Shown: positions 28,601 to 36,806, counted from the stretch's first letter. The stretch: 42,747 nucleotides of DNA from Chloroflexota bacterium (GCA_028287745.1 JAQBPB010000054.1:1-42747); one strand, 5' to 3'. The notes: a model not told the origin generated them from the letters alone. Numbers and translations are program-made.

Positions 28601-28679
28601 TCTGGGTCAGTCCTAATAAAACCAGCCACGACCAGGTAATATAGCGTGTATCCTTCTTTTTAAAAATCATTATTCGCAT
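25650..28679 (-). CDS. Secreted GH36-type alpha-galactosidase-like enzyme with Chloroflexota N-terminal domain
   Basis: 1009 residues. A basic N-terminus and hydrophobic stretch (about 14-33), followed by VALA before Asp39, suggest a signal peptide cut after residue 38. Residues about 45-315 form a domain with RSWTWG, PGGHRVVAYWDKSRMEL, WYVTNGLLVQEM and VEMGNVGQHYYTWRY, which I recognise as a recurrent extracellular module of Chloroflexota. The C-terminal half is a melibiase/GH36-like barrel: VYNTWFPFE, LHVDAGWQ (near 645) and YWDGADWH (near 741), whose Asp is the likely nucleophile. It then has PYRGLWGDWYGLSY and a C-terminal beta domain. It should cleave alpha-galactosides outside the cell, but the exact sugar is uncertain. 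Confidence 0.78.
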   Translation of the reverse strand: MRIMIFKKKDTRYITWSWLVLLGLTQILKISTSYVALADLTESNFSQVLPAFTNLWQRNDQPVARGKAARSWTWGTKPVQIETELYAEAPGGHRVVAYWDKSRMELTDPQADPAGGWYVTNGLLVQEMVSGQVQTGNEQFVASVPANIPVAGDSLEINPDAPTYASFAGLASLNKDKRAEAALGADVITRIDRYGNASEDSNFQGYGIRQGYYEPILGHNIPAVFMDFFKTTGLTYQDRVYKTDRLYDWVFTAGLPLTEAYWMLAQVEGQTRPVLVQLFERRVLTYNPANPAGWQVEMGNVGQHYYTWRYRTNPVQYPATGAVSVATPANFARVSQLNESDSLLEIGNSTVARRVVFSKQGGAYSSSFKNVPTAEEYLGRPGLEFSLNLALEDGRNATEITSDNFRLIEAKIINQDMTQSLAQVKLAGTFEGNPVNLSLYYEALNGQNFLRKWLVVEPFAAPGWVIKGVTLEDWQPAPELQPVKPVERYEINYPNGQPDYISSVGAQAINLLGTEKRLDVTDASTAVGQHANGREGFYFFTESLFGQESFSTASGLKLGNTDYIRPFQRFTSGRSVVGVWQGPADEGFRSYNDYLYKFYAVIKGKRDPVVYNTWFPFETGFDEKSLLDTVDRMKAAGFYDILHVDAGWQSGAPLRVDRDKFPDGLEPVIEQLKASGMTVGLWMNPFSSVYSGLENYDLLREQRPDWVDETDPQRRFCPLSGAGEYVRTRLLEIARTWPLEEIYWDGADWHINNCRSADRNWQNTDEEYHATIKYYASLLHDLHTVRPDLQVVVWNGPTNIHWLSAIDQLQLSDIHGPPVLASELIRSQQMYYATYQYPYRGLWGDWYGLSYKRTWEEGLGLPQHIIQFAEVSMVGNGASQAGASLDLAITPEPVITFLNKLFTWRKQFGEYFRVYQHILNFPDGSTVHGEAHMLDGRGIIILLNPTGETQKVDLPLAEPELKLIAGQAYRLSDWTDLSAGKSLGEAQPGQAVTLTIPGYGYQIIGINLP

Positions 28680-29020
28680 TTATTCAATTACTCGGTCCTG
28701 AGTACGTACCGGCTTATATTAGAAATATTTTGCACAGGGTAATACCAGCTAGAGGAAATGCTGGTTTCAATAATTATGGGCCAGGTTTGTAAAATCGATG
28801 TAATATATTTGTTATATTTTCGCTTATTCTTACAAGTTGGTTATATATGTATTCTTAACCAGGCAATGGGCAGGCTTTTGTGAGTTTACTCACTCCTCTA
28901 TATGTAATTCTAACCATGTCCAAAAAGGTTTGTTGTGTAAGAATTAGTTGTGACCAAAAACTCCGTCAGGAGCTAACAAATTTTTACTAAATACTTTTTG
29001 ATAAAAGGAGACAAAATTAA
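28680..29020. other. Regulatory gap upstream of the lanthipeptide precursor
   Basis: AT-rich 340-nt divergent region. GTGAGT/ACTCAC (28880-28893) is an inverted repeat with a 2-nt centre and could be an operator. It overlaps a weak candidate -35 TTGTGA (28878-28883), with TATGTA 17 nt downstream. CTCCGTCAGGAG (28961-28972) forms a small hairpin followed by ATTTTT. The precursor has a strong AAAAGGAG ribosome site. Confidence 0.4.
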
Positions 29021-29242
29021 ATGAGCAATATTGACATCGCCCGGGCCTGGAAAGACGAAGAATACCGTAACAACCTGACCGAAGAACAAAAAGCCCAGCT
29101 TCCCGAGAACCCAGCCGGAGATGTAGAAATCTCTGACGAAGACCTCGGCAATGTTTCCGGCGGCCGGCGTTCCGAAACTGCCCAGACCTATTGTGGCGGC
29201 CAGTACTGTAAAAATACTTCCGGCGCTTGCAACCCTTTCTAA
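29021..29242 (+). CDS. lanA: Class II lanthipeptide precursor, mersacidin/lichenicidin type
   Basis: 73 residues. The leader MSNIDIARAWKDEEYRNNLT, continuing to the Gly-Gly at 47-48, is of the mersacidin/lichenicidin type (RAWKDEEYR, PENPAG, acidic DEDLGNVSGG). Cleavage after Gly48 leaves a 25-residue core that starts RRSETAQTYCGG and ends SGACNPF. It has three cysteines (58, 63, 70) and five Ser/Thr (51, 53, 56, 66, 67), so up to three (methyl)lanthionine rings are possible. Ser67/Cys70 is a typical short ring pair, but the ring pattern is not determined. A strong AAAAGGAG site precedes the ATG. The matching LanM gene follows after 120 nt, with a hairpin between. Confidence 0.92.
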   Translation: MSNIDIARAWKDEEYRNNLTEEQKAQLPENPAGDVEISDEDLGNVSGGRRSETAQTYCGGQYCKNTSGACNPF

Positions 29243-29256
29243 TTTATTAAAATGCC

Positions 29257-29291
29257 AGGGCGTACTACTGGAACCCCCGGTAGTACGCCTT
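29257..29291 (+). terminator. Hairpin between precursor and synthetase, likely partial terminator
   Basis: A 13-bp stem, GGCGTACTACTGG (29259-29271) with 29277-29289, has one G-U pair and a 5-nt loop. Only a weak T-rich stretch follows. It would let many precursor transcripts stop and a few read through into lanM, as is common in lanthipeptide clusters. Confidence 0.65.
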
Positions 29292-29362
29292 GATTTATAT
29301 TATAAAAGTCAAACTAAACAAAAAATTGTCTTATAAAAATTATCTAATATTGGAAGAATAAA

Positions 29363-32300
29363 ATGACCCTGACTTTTTCCCCTGGCCGCTCGACAACTTT
29401 TACAGAAAACCCTGACTGGCTAAAGGCCCTGACCCTGCCCGAACGGGTAAACGGGCTGTCCGTCCCTTCTTCCGGGAAGGTTGTCCCAAAAGCCACCCGC
29501 CGGTTGCAAAAATGGAAAGACCAGGGGCCGTTTAATAAAGCTGATTTCTTTACCCGGCGGCTCGAAACCGGTGGACTGGACGAACCAACCCTGCTCTACC
29601 TGTTAGGCGAGCCGCTGGAAACATTAAAAAACCGGCACCCCGCTATTCCGGCCTGGCTGGCAACCCTGGCCCGGGCCTTTGAAAACGCTACCGCCGAAGC
29701 CCTATCAGCCGGGTACAAACCGGACACTTCCGAATTCCCGCTGTCCCTATTACCCATGAAACCCCTGGTCCAGGCCGGTATTAATGAACTGCGCCGGGGC
29801 TTCGACCGGCTCGGCCAAATCCACCCTGACTTGCCCTTTGACCCCGAAAATGTTACCGGCCTGTTCCTGGACGGGTTGCAGCATTCCATGGTGTCCCGGT
29901 TAAATAAGGTGATGGCCCTGGAAGTAAACGTGGCCCGCTTGCAGGGTCAATTGCAAGGCGATACTCCCCAGGCCCGGTTTGCCGGGTTTATTGATGGCCT
30001 CGTCAGGGACGGTAAAATTATTTCGCTCCTGCGGGAATATCCCGTGCTGGCCCGCCAGCTTGTTATTACCGTCGATAACTGGGTTAATTTCACCCTTGAG
30101 TTCCTGTCAAACCTGACCCAAGACTGGCCTTTGCTGCAAGAAAAGTTCAGCCCGGACAAACCTACCGGCAAACTTTTAGCTATTCAGACAAGTTATGGCG
30201 ACAACCACCGGGGCGGCCGCAGCGTTTTGAAAGTGAAATTTGAATCCGGCCTTAAACTAATCTACAAGCCTAAATCCCTGGCGGTTGAACTCCATTTCCA
30301 GGAACTGCTGGCCTGGCTGAATCAATACAGCCCGGTCCCGGCTTTTCGGACCCTGAAAATCCTGGAAAGAGGTTCGCACGGCTGGGAGGAATTTGTCGAA
30401 GCTACCGGCTGCACCACCGGGGCCGAAATTCACCGGTTTTATCAAAGGCAAGGGGCTTACCTGGCCGTGTTGTATGCCCTGGATGCAACTGACATCCACC
30501 AGGAGAACCTTATCGCCGCCGGAGAACACCCCGTCCTGGTAGATTTGGAGGCTCTTTTCCATCCTCGCCTGCCCCGGTCCGGTCCTGAACAGGCCTGGCA
30601 CGCTGCCGACCACCGGATGCAATATTCGGTAATGCGCGTAGGTCTACTGCCCGACCGGGTTTTCCTGGCCGGTAACAGCCAGGGTTTTGACATCAGTGGT
30701 CTGGGTAGCAAACCCGGCCAGCTTACCCCAAAACCGGTGTCCGGTTGGGAAGGCAAAGGCACCGACCATGTACGCCTGGTCCGGCAGACCATGGAAATAC
30801 CGCCTACCGAAAATCTGCCCCGCCTGGACGGAAACCCGGTCAATGTCCTGGACTATTCTTCCGATATTATGCAGGGATTTGAGGCAATGTACCGGCTGCT
30901 CCTGCAACGCCGGGCTGAACTTCTGGCCGGGCCGCTGCAAAGCTTCCGGCAGGACGAAGTAAGGGTCATATTTCGCAACACCAGCACCTACGGCAAATTG
31001 CTCCAGGAAAGCTTCCACCCGGATTTTCTGGGTGACGCCCTGGACCGCGACCGCTTCTTTGACCACCTGTGGGCTCCCATTGAACTTGAACCTCACCTGG
31101 AAAAAATCATCCCTTCCGAACGCGAGGACTTGCATGTGGGCGATGTGCCGGTCTTTAATACCCGCCCGGATAGCCGCAACGTCTACGACAGCCGGGGCCT
31201 GGTTATCCCCGGTTTTCTCAACGAGTCGTCCTTCCGGGCGGTCGAGCAGCGCTTTGCCCAGCTTGGCGAAGACGACCTGACCTGGCAAAGTTGGTTTATA
31301 AAAGCTTCCCTGGCCTCGGTTGACCGCCCCGGAAAAATCCAAAACGGCCCTAAACCGCTTTTGCAAAACCCATCCGTCACTTCACCTACCAGTCCGGACG
31401 CTGTAATAGCGGCGGCCTTAAAGATTGGCGACCGCCTGGCTAACCAGGCCCTGGTCAGTGGCGAAAACGTCAACTGGGTTGGTCTAACCCTTGTCAACGA
31501 AAGCGCCTGGTCCATCCTGCCAAGCGGCCTGGACCTCTACAGCGGAACGCCCGGCATCGCCCTTTTCCTGGCCTACCTCGGCCAGGTTACCGGCCGGTCC
31601 CGCTATACCGGGCTGGCTCGCCAGGCTCTGCATACCATTCGCCAGGAAGTAAATCAGCTTAAAAGGACCGACCTACCGGCCGGGGCCTATGAGGGCTGGA
31701 GCGGTTTAATCTACTTCTATTCACAACTCGCCAGCCTCTGGAACGAACCGGCCCTGTACCTGGAAGCCCTGGAATTTGTAAAACTTCTACCCGCCCTTAT
31801 CGAGAAAGACGAAAACCTGGATATTATCGGTGGTTCGGCCGGGGTCATCCTGGGCCTTTTGAGCCTGTATAAGGTCTACCCCGACCCGCTTATTCTGAAT
31901 ACGGCTGTCCAGGCCGGAAATCACCTCCTGGGAAAAGCCCGTCAGATGCCGGGCGGCCTGGGCTGGCCCTTCCGTGAAAACAACAACCTAGTCCTGACCG
32001 GGTTTTCTCACGGCACCGCCGGTATTGCTTTAAGCCTTCTGAGCCTGGCCCACCTGACCGGCGAGTCAGGCTTCCGGACTGCCGCCCTTGGGGCGATGGA
32101 TTACGAAAGGAGCCTTTTCTCGAGCGAACACCATAACTGGCCCGACCTGCGCGAAAGAGAGTCGGGCCAGCCGGACTACATCAGCACCTGGTGCCACGGC
32201 GCGGCCGGTATCGCCCTCGGACGCCTGGCCTCGCTTCAATATATTGACGACCCGGCCCTGCATTCTGAAATAAAGGCGGGCCTGTCCACGACCCTGCGGG

Positions 32301-32590
32301 ATAGTTTTGGCTACAATCACTCGCTCTGCCACGGCGACCTGGGCAACCTGGAACCTTTCCTGCTGGCAGGCCGGTTGTTTGGTGATACCGGGTACACGGT
32401 GGCGGTCCAATCCATTACCAGCCTGGTTTTGGACAGCCTTGAAAAAGAAGGGCCAAAATCCGGTATACCTATGCAGGTCGAAAGTCCCGGCCTGATGTCC
32501 GGCCTGGCCGGGATAGGTTACGGCCTCTTGCGGCTGGCCGCACCCGACCGGGTGCCTTCGGTGCTGCTGCTGGACCCACCACTGGCTTAA
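29363..32590 (+). CDS. lanM: Class II lanthipeptide synthetase LanM
   Basis: 1075-residue bifunctional enzyme that phosphorylates and dehydrates Ser/Thr in the precursor core and then closes thioether rings. The dehydratase domain (about 130-640) shows the kinase-like residues Lys290 (SVLKVK), Lys302 (IYKPKS), ALDATDIHQENLIA (372-385) and LVDLEALFHP (392-401), and TRPDSRNVY. The LanC-like cyclase domain (about 700-1070) has the zinc ligands Cys944 (WCHGAAG), Cys989 and His990 (LCHGDLG), plus GFSHGTAGIA. This is the ordinary CHG form. It looks complete. The neighbouring precursor is the obvious substrate. No LanT protease-transporter is encoded nearby, so export and leader removal are unexplained. 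Confidence 0.95.
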   Translation: MTLTFSPGRSTTFTENPDWLKALTLPERVNGLSVPSSGKVVPKATRRLQKWKDQGPFNKADFFTRRLETGGLDEPTLLYLLGEPLETLKNRHPAIPAWLATLARAFENATAEALSAGYKPDTSEFPLSLLPMKPLVQAGINELRRGFDRLGQIHPDLPFDPENVTGLFLDGLQHSMVSRLNKVMALEVNVARLQGQLQGDTPQARFAGFIDGLVRDGKIISLLREYPVLARQLVITVDNWVNFTLEFLSNLTQDWPLLQEKFSPDKPTGKLLAIQTSYGDNHRGGRSVLKVKFESGLKLIYKPKSLAVELHFQELLAWLNQYSPVPAFRTLKILERGSHGWEEFVEATGCTTGAEIHRFYQRQGAYLAVLYALDATDIHQENLIAAGEHPVLVDLEALFHPRLPRSGPEQAWHAADHRMQYSVMRVGLLPDRVFLAGNSQGFDISGLGSKPGQLTPKPVSGWEGKGTDHVRLVRQTMEIPPTENLPRLDGNPVNVLDYSSDIMQGFEAMYRLLLQRRAELLAGPLQSFRQDEVRVIFRNTSTYGKLLQESFHPDFLGDALDRDRFFDHLWAPIELEPHLEKIIPSEREDLHVGDVPVFNTRPDSRNVYDSRGLVIPGFLNESSFRAVEQRFAQLGEDDLTWQSWFIKASLASVDRPGKIQNGPKPLLQNPSVTSPTSPDAVIAAALKIGDRLANQALVSGENVNWVGLTLVNESAWSILPSGLDLYSGTPGIALFLAYLGQVTGRSRYTGLARQALHTIRQEVNQLKRTDLPAGAYEGWSGLIYFYSQLASLWNEPALYLEALEFVKLLPALIEKDENLDIIGGSAGVILGLLSLYKVYPDPLILNTAVQAGNHLLGKARQMPGGLGWPFRENNNLVLTGFSHGTAGIALSLLSLAHLTGESGFRTAALGAMDYERSLFSSEHHNWPDLRERESGQPDYISTWCHGAAGIALGRLASLQYIDDPALHSEIKAGLSTTLRDSFGYNHSLCHGDLGNLEPFLLAGRLFGDTGYTVAVQSITSLVLDSLEKEGPKSGIPMQVESPGLMSGLAGIGYGLLRLAAPDRVPSVLLLDPPLA

Positions 32591-32656
32591 CCCTATCTTT
32601 TTTCTCGGGCAAGGGTCCGTTAATTAAACCACCTGAACCTTCTCATTAAATTTTTC

Positions 32657-32706
32657 AATAAAAAACCCTGGCCGGGCGGGTCACCCGTTCGGCCAGGGTT
32701 TTTATT
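32657..32706. terminator. Bidirectional terminator between lanM and the cyclophilin gene
   Basis: Arms AAAAACCCTGGCCG (32661-32674) and its complement (32690-32703) enclose a small inner CGGG/CCCG stem. An A-tract precedes and a T-tract follows, so it can serve both convergent genes. Confidence 0.88.
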
Positions 32707-32711
32707 AAATT

Positions 32712-33248
32712 CTAGCCTACCCGCTGCACTTTAAGGATAGCGATATTGGGGGTCAATTCCTGTTTCTCATGGGCCGAAACTTGAATCTTTCTAACCACAT
32801 CCTGGCCGCTCACAACGTGGCCGAAAGCCGCGAAACCCTGTCCGTCAGCATAGCGCTTGCCGCCGTAATTCAATTCCGGCTGGTCGTTTATACAAATAAA
32901 GAACTCAGAAGTGGCGCTGTCCGCCGCGAGGCGGGCCATCGATAGGGTGCCGTCAACATGCTTCAGGCCGGTTTTCTCAGTCCTTTCCAGCGGGATTGGC
33001 TGATTGCGCAGCGGGCCGGTAACTGCAGTCATCCCTAAACCGCCCTGGATGACTTCGATCTTAACATCATTATCAGGCTGGTTGTCCATCAATACCGTCC
33101 GGTAGAAAGAAGTATTGTTATAAGCACCTGAATCGACATAGTTCAAGAAATTGGCGGCCGTAATCGGGGCGACGTCCTGGGCAATTTCTAAGACAATTGT
33201 GCCAAACTCGGTTACGATTTCAACCTGGGGATTAGTAGTATTCTCCAA
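32712..33248 (-). CDS. Peptidyl-prolyl cis-trans isomerase, cyclophilin type
   Basis: 178-residue single-domain cyclophilin without a signal peptide. The family layout is clear: FGTIVLEI at the N-terminus, NFLNYVDSGAYNNTSFYRTV, then VIQGGLG, GTLSMARL with the catalytic-site residues, SEFFICINDQPELNYGG and FAAFGHVVSGQDVVRKI. It catalyses proline isomerisation in protein folding. I place the start at the TTG at 33248 because AGAGGA lies 7 nt before it. It converges with lanM through a shared terminator. I see no reason to tie it to the lanthipeptide beyond proximity. Confidence 0.92.
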   Translation of the reverse strand: MENTTNPQVEIVTEFGTIVLEIAQDVAPITAANFLNYVDSGAYNNTSFYRTVLMDNQPDNDVKIEVIQGGLGMTAVTGPLRNQPIPLERTEKTGLKHVDGTLSMARLAADSATSEFFICINDQPELNYGGKRYADGQGFAAFGHVVSGQDVVRKIQVSAHEKQELTPNIAILKVQRVG

Positions 33249-33786
33249 CTTTGTTCCTCTCTTATCTCATTTTTGGGGATTAGCATTCAAGCTCATTCAA
33301 AGCAGCTTGTCATATTATACCGGGTTTTTAGCATTTTCCAATGTAAAAGGGCCACCTGCTTTAACTTTGCTACGGTGAAGCTTAAACCTCCCGCCCTGGT
33401 CCGGCCACCCTGAGAACTGCGTAAGTCAAAATTTGCCATTCTACCTGTCTGCAAGGCAAAGCAATTTCCCAGCTTTGTCATCATGAGCCGAAGTGAAGGT
33501 TGATGTCTTTCCTGAAAGACATGTTGGCTGACAAAACGTGGGTACCGAGCATGGAGTGATAGATTTTTAATTGCCAAATGCGCAACTACTGTGTTAATCT
33601 TTCACAACTTTCCAGTAGTATTTGAACTTTGCTCATTCTGAATAACGCCCGGGCGGCCAGACCTGGCATTAACTTTTCCGGAAGTGTGCGGAGGTTGCCC
33701 TGGCAAAATCAGTCTAAAATTCAAGCTCCGGGGCCACCCGGAGCGGCAGCAAGAGTACCAGGATTAAAAACAGAAAAAGGTAGAGA
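33249..33786. other. Gene-free gap between cyclophilin and tldD
   Basis: About 540 nt. It holds a palindromic dispersed-repeat element at 33476-33533 and the promoters of two divergent genes. A 94-codon minus-strand frame runs through the repeat and has no recognisable content, so it is not called. Confidence 0.45.
33476..33533. repeat. Palindromic dispersed-repeat element
   Basis: It begins TGTCATCATGAGCCGAAGTG, sharing TGAGCCGAAGTGAAG with 14405-14433. It contains the near-perfect palindrome ATGTCTTTC-CT-GAAAGACAT (33503-33522) and ends GGCTGACA, which pairs with its own beginning. This is the most complete copy in the window. Confidence 0.5.
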
Positions 33787-35268
33787 ATGGCCGAAAAAGA
33801 AGCTATCGAACGAAAGCTCGATGAAGAATTAATGTTGGCCGCCCTGGAACAGGCTCGTCAGGCCGGGGCGGATTACGCCGAGGTCCGCGGCCTGGCCGAA
33901 CTCCAGAGCGAAGTCAGGGTAAAAAACGGTGAAATCAATAAAATGATGTCCCGTGAGGATAACGGCTGGGGCCTGAATGTCCGGATTGGTGCGGGTTGGG
34001 GTTTCGCCAGCAGCGCCGAATTGACCGGCAAAAGCGTCAAGGAAATCACCGCCCAGGCTATCCAGTTAGCCGCCGCCAGCGCCCGGGTCCAGCCCAGGGG
34101 CCAGGCCGCCAATTACGGCACCCCTTCCACGGCCAGCGGCGAATACCGCAGCCCGGTCCAGATAGACCCATTTAGGGTACCGCCCCGCGAACAACTGGAG
34201 ATGCTTTTCTCCGCCGAAGCCAACTTGCGCCGTTTCGACCGGGTGAAGGTTTCCGAGTCCCATTTGCAGGCTTTCCACTCCTTCAAGTTTTTTGCCAATA
34301 CCGAAGGAGCCAGGCAGCGCCAGTTCATTACCGAAACCGGCGGCGGCCTCTCGGCGATTGCCGTTGAGGGCCCCTACAGCTACCAGCGCACCTACGGCCG
34401 GGGCGGTAATTACGGCCAGGCCGGTTACGAATACATCCTTCAGTTGCAACTGGAAGATGAAGCTTTGCGGGTCGGCCAGGAAGCCCACGACCTTGTCGCC
34501 GCCGACCCGGTCCCGGCCGGGCCGACTACCGTCGTCATTGGCTCCAACCTGGCGGCTTTATTGGTCCACGAAAGTTGCGGGCACCCGACCGAACTTGACC
34601 GGGTCCTCGGCAGCGAAAACGCTTTTGCCGGGGGTAGTTTCCTGGAACCGCAGATGCGCGGCCAGTTCCGCTACGGCTCCCCGGCAGTCAACCTGACCGC
34701 CGACGCTACCATCGCCGGTGCGCTCGGTACCTTCGGCTGGGACGATGAAGGCACCCCGGCCAGGCGTACACCCCTGGTCGAAAACGGAATCTTTGTCGGT
34801 TACCTATCTTCCCGCGATACCGCTTCGGCGATTGGCCTCAGCGCCAGCGGTGGAGCCGCCCGCGCCTCCTCCTGGTCGCGCACCCCGATTGTTCGCATGA
34901 CCAACGTCAGCCTGGAACCGGGTGAAGGCAGCCTGGAAAGCCTGATTTCCGAAGTCGAAGACGGCCTATACCTGGAAACTCCATCCAGTTGGAGCCTTGA
35001 CGACAAGCGCATGAACTTCCATTTCAGCGCCGAAATCTGCCGCGAAATTAAAGGCGGCCAACTCGGCCGCTTATACAAGGGAGCCAGCTTTATGGAACGT
35101 ACCCCCATTTTCTGGGGCAATGTTAAAAAGGTCGCCGGACCGGAAGAATGGAAAGTCTGGGGCTTCCTCAGTTGCGCCAAGGGCGAGCCGCTCCAGAGCG
35201 CCCATGTCGCCCACGGGGCCTCACCCGTCCTGGTAAACAATCTGACCGTACAGAGGGAGGGTAAATAA
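33787..35268 (+). CDS. tldD: TldD-family metallopeptidase
   Basis: 493 residues. It carries the TldD zinc motif HExxxH as HESCGH near residue 260 (LLVHESCGHPTELDRVLGSE) and a C-terminal beta domain typical of TldD (ETPSSWSLDDKRMNF). TldD pairs with TldE to form a protease that degrades unfolded peptides. In E. coli the pair also matures microcin B17. Here tldE starts within the stop codon of tldD (TAATG), so the two are translationally coupled. The ATG has AAGG 6 nt upstream. Because the pair lies between two lanthipeptide loci, a leader-peptidase role is conceivable, but TldD/E are also common outside such clusters. Confidence 0.92.
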   Translation: MAEKEAIERKLDEELMLAALEQARQAGADYAEVRGLAELQSEVRVKNGEINKMMSREDNGWGLNVRIGAGWGFASSAELTGKSVKEITAQAIQLAAASARVQPRGQAANYGTPSTASGEYRSPVQIDPFRVPPREQLEMLFSAEANLRRFDRVKVSESHLQAFHSFKFFANTEGARQRQFITETGGGLSAIAVEGPYSYQRTYGRGGNYGQAGYEYILQLQLEDEALRVGQEAHDLVAADPVPAGPTTVVIGSNLAALLVHESCGHPTELDRVLGSENAFAGGSFLEPQMRGQFRYGSPAVNLTADATIAGALGTFGWDDEGTPARRTPLVENGIFVGYLSSRDTASAIGLSASGGAARASSWSRTPIVRMTNVSLEPGEGSLESLISEVEDGLYLETPSSWSLDDKRMNFHFSAEICREIKGGQLGRLYKGASFMERTPIFWGNVKKVAGPEEWKVWGFLSCAKGEPLQSAHVAHGASPVLVNNLTVQREGK

Positions 35269-36731
35269 TGAGCGAGCAGCAAGTTTCCCACCTGTTCGGC
35301 CAGGCCGAAGCCTTGAACCGTTTGGAAGATTTCCTCAAACTGGCCTCGGTTAAAAACGGCCAGGTCGAGCTGGTCCTTGAACGTGAGCAGGTCGCCGTTA
35401 CCCGCTTCGCCCACAACCGGATTCACCAAAATGTTTCCAACCGCGACACCCGCCTGTGGGTCCGGGCCATCATTGGCGGTTCGGTCGCCAGCATGGCCTG
35501 TAACTCGCTAGATAAATCCACCGTTCAGGCCACCATTGACCAGGCCCTGAAAATCGCCCGCCTGATGCCAGACCGCCAGCACCCCGGTTTCGCCTCGGAC
35601 TCCGGCGAGAGCGGCCGCACCCCCGAAGCTGGCAGCGAGGACCTGGGCTATCCCGGCCAGGCCCAATCCGGCCAACCCGGCGCGTCCTTCTTTGACTCCA
35701 CGGCCTACCAGACCCCCGAAGACCGCGCCAGGACTATCGCCGAACTGATAGCCCCGGTCCAGGAAGCCGGGCTGGAAGGTTACGGCACCTACAAAAATAC
35801 CCTGACCGAACTGGCCGTAGCCAATACTCGCGGCCTGCGCTCGTATGCCGCCGGGACCAGCGGCTATCTGAAGGGCTTAATCGAGACTGCCGATGGCCGC
35901 CAGGCCGGGTATGCCGACCAGTTGAGCCGGGATATCACCACCCTGGACCCGCTGGCCCTGGCCCAGACCGCTATCCGGAAATGTTTGCTCAACAAAAACC
36001 AGGTCGAAATCGCCCCCGGCGAGTATGCCGCCGTGCTTGAACCGAACACCGTGGCCGACCTGGTGCGCTTTATGGTCATTCACGGCTCCGGCGCCCAGCA
36101 GTTGCAGGACGGGCGCTCCTTTATGACCGGGCGTTTTGGCGAACAGGTCACCGGCGAACACATCAACATCTGGGAGGACCCGGCCAGCCCCTATGCCATG
36201 CCTTTCCCTGTTGACTACGAAGGCCAGCAGTCACGGGCCGTACCGCTGGTCTCCAACGGGCGCGCCGCCGGGGTAGTCTACGACCGCACGACCGCCGCCC
36301 GGATACCCGGCCAGGTATCGACCGGCCACGCCACCACACCCTGGAACAACCTGGGAGAAAATAACCCACTCCCGCAGCATATCGTAATGGCGGGCGGCGA
36401 CAAGTCCATCGAAGAACTTATCAAGGGCATGAAGCGCGGCCTGGTCATCACCCGGTTGCACTACACCCATTGCCCTGACCCGCGCCGGGTTGTTGCAACC
36501 GGCACCACCCGTGACGGTACGTTCCTGGTGGAAAACGGTGAAATCGTCGCGGCGGTCAAGAATATGCGCCTGACCCAGAGCGTCCTTGACCTGCTCAGTA
36601 CGGTCGAAGAGTTCGGCCAGTCCAAGACTTGCCAGGACTGGTGGACCGCTAACGGCATGGGCATCACCAATTACTACCTGCCTGCCCTGCGGGTGGGGCG
36701 GTGTGTCTTTACCGGCAACACCACCTTCTAA
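35268..36731 (+). CDS. tldE: TldE/PmbA-family protein, partner of TldD
   Basis: 487-residue non-catalytic partner of the TldD protease. It lacks HExxxH, having VIHGSGAQQLQDG at the corresponding place. It keeps the family C-terminal domain with the family's PEDRARTIAE, GTYKNTLTELAVANTRGL, VPLVSNGRAAG and THCPDPRRVVATGTTRDGTF. The ATG overlaps the tldD stop by one base, with GGGAGGG just upstream, so translation is coupled. A strong terminator follows, so tldD-tldE form one unit, separate from the P450 operon. Confidence 0.9.
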   Translation: MSEQQVSHLFGQAEALNRLEDFLKLASVKNGQVELVLEREQVAVTRFAHNRIHQNVSNRDTRLWVRAIIGGSVASMACNSLDKSTVQATIDQALKIARLMPDRQHPGFASDSGESGRTPEAGSEDLGYPGQAQSGQPGASFFDSTAYQTPEDRARTIAELIAPVQEAGLEGYGTYKNTLTELAVANTRGLRSYAAGTSGYLKGLIETADGRQAGYADQLSRDITTLDPLALAQTAIRKCLLNKNQVEIAPGEYAAVLEPNTVADLVRFMVIHGSGAQQLQDGRSFMTGRFGEQVTGEHINIWEDPASPYAMPFPVDYEGQQSRAVPLVSNGRAAGVVYDRTTAARIPGQVSTGHATTPWNNLGENNPLPQHIVMAGGDKSIEELIKGMKRGLVITRLHYTHCPDPRRVVATGTTRDGTFLVENGEIVAAVKNMRLTQSVLDLLSTVEEFGQSKTCQDWWTANGMGITNYYLPALRVGRCVFTGNTTF

Positions 36732-36806
36732 ACCACCGGATTTCGGCTGGCTCGCGCGCTTAACCGCTTGCGGCCCTGGCCGAAACACCACCAATACCTG
36801 TATTAC

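Noticed and set aside
32712..33248. Cyclophilin as part of the lanthipeptide system
   Set aside because: It faces the opposite way across a shared terminator and is a common housekeeping protein; proximity alone is not enough.
33293..33577. 94-codon minus-strand frame before the cyclophilin gene
   Set aside because: It overlaps the palindromic repeat element and shows no recognisable protein features.
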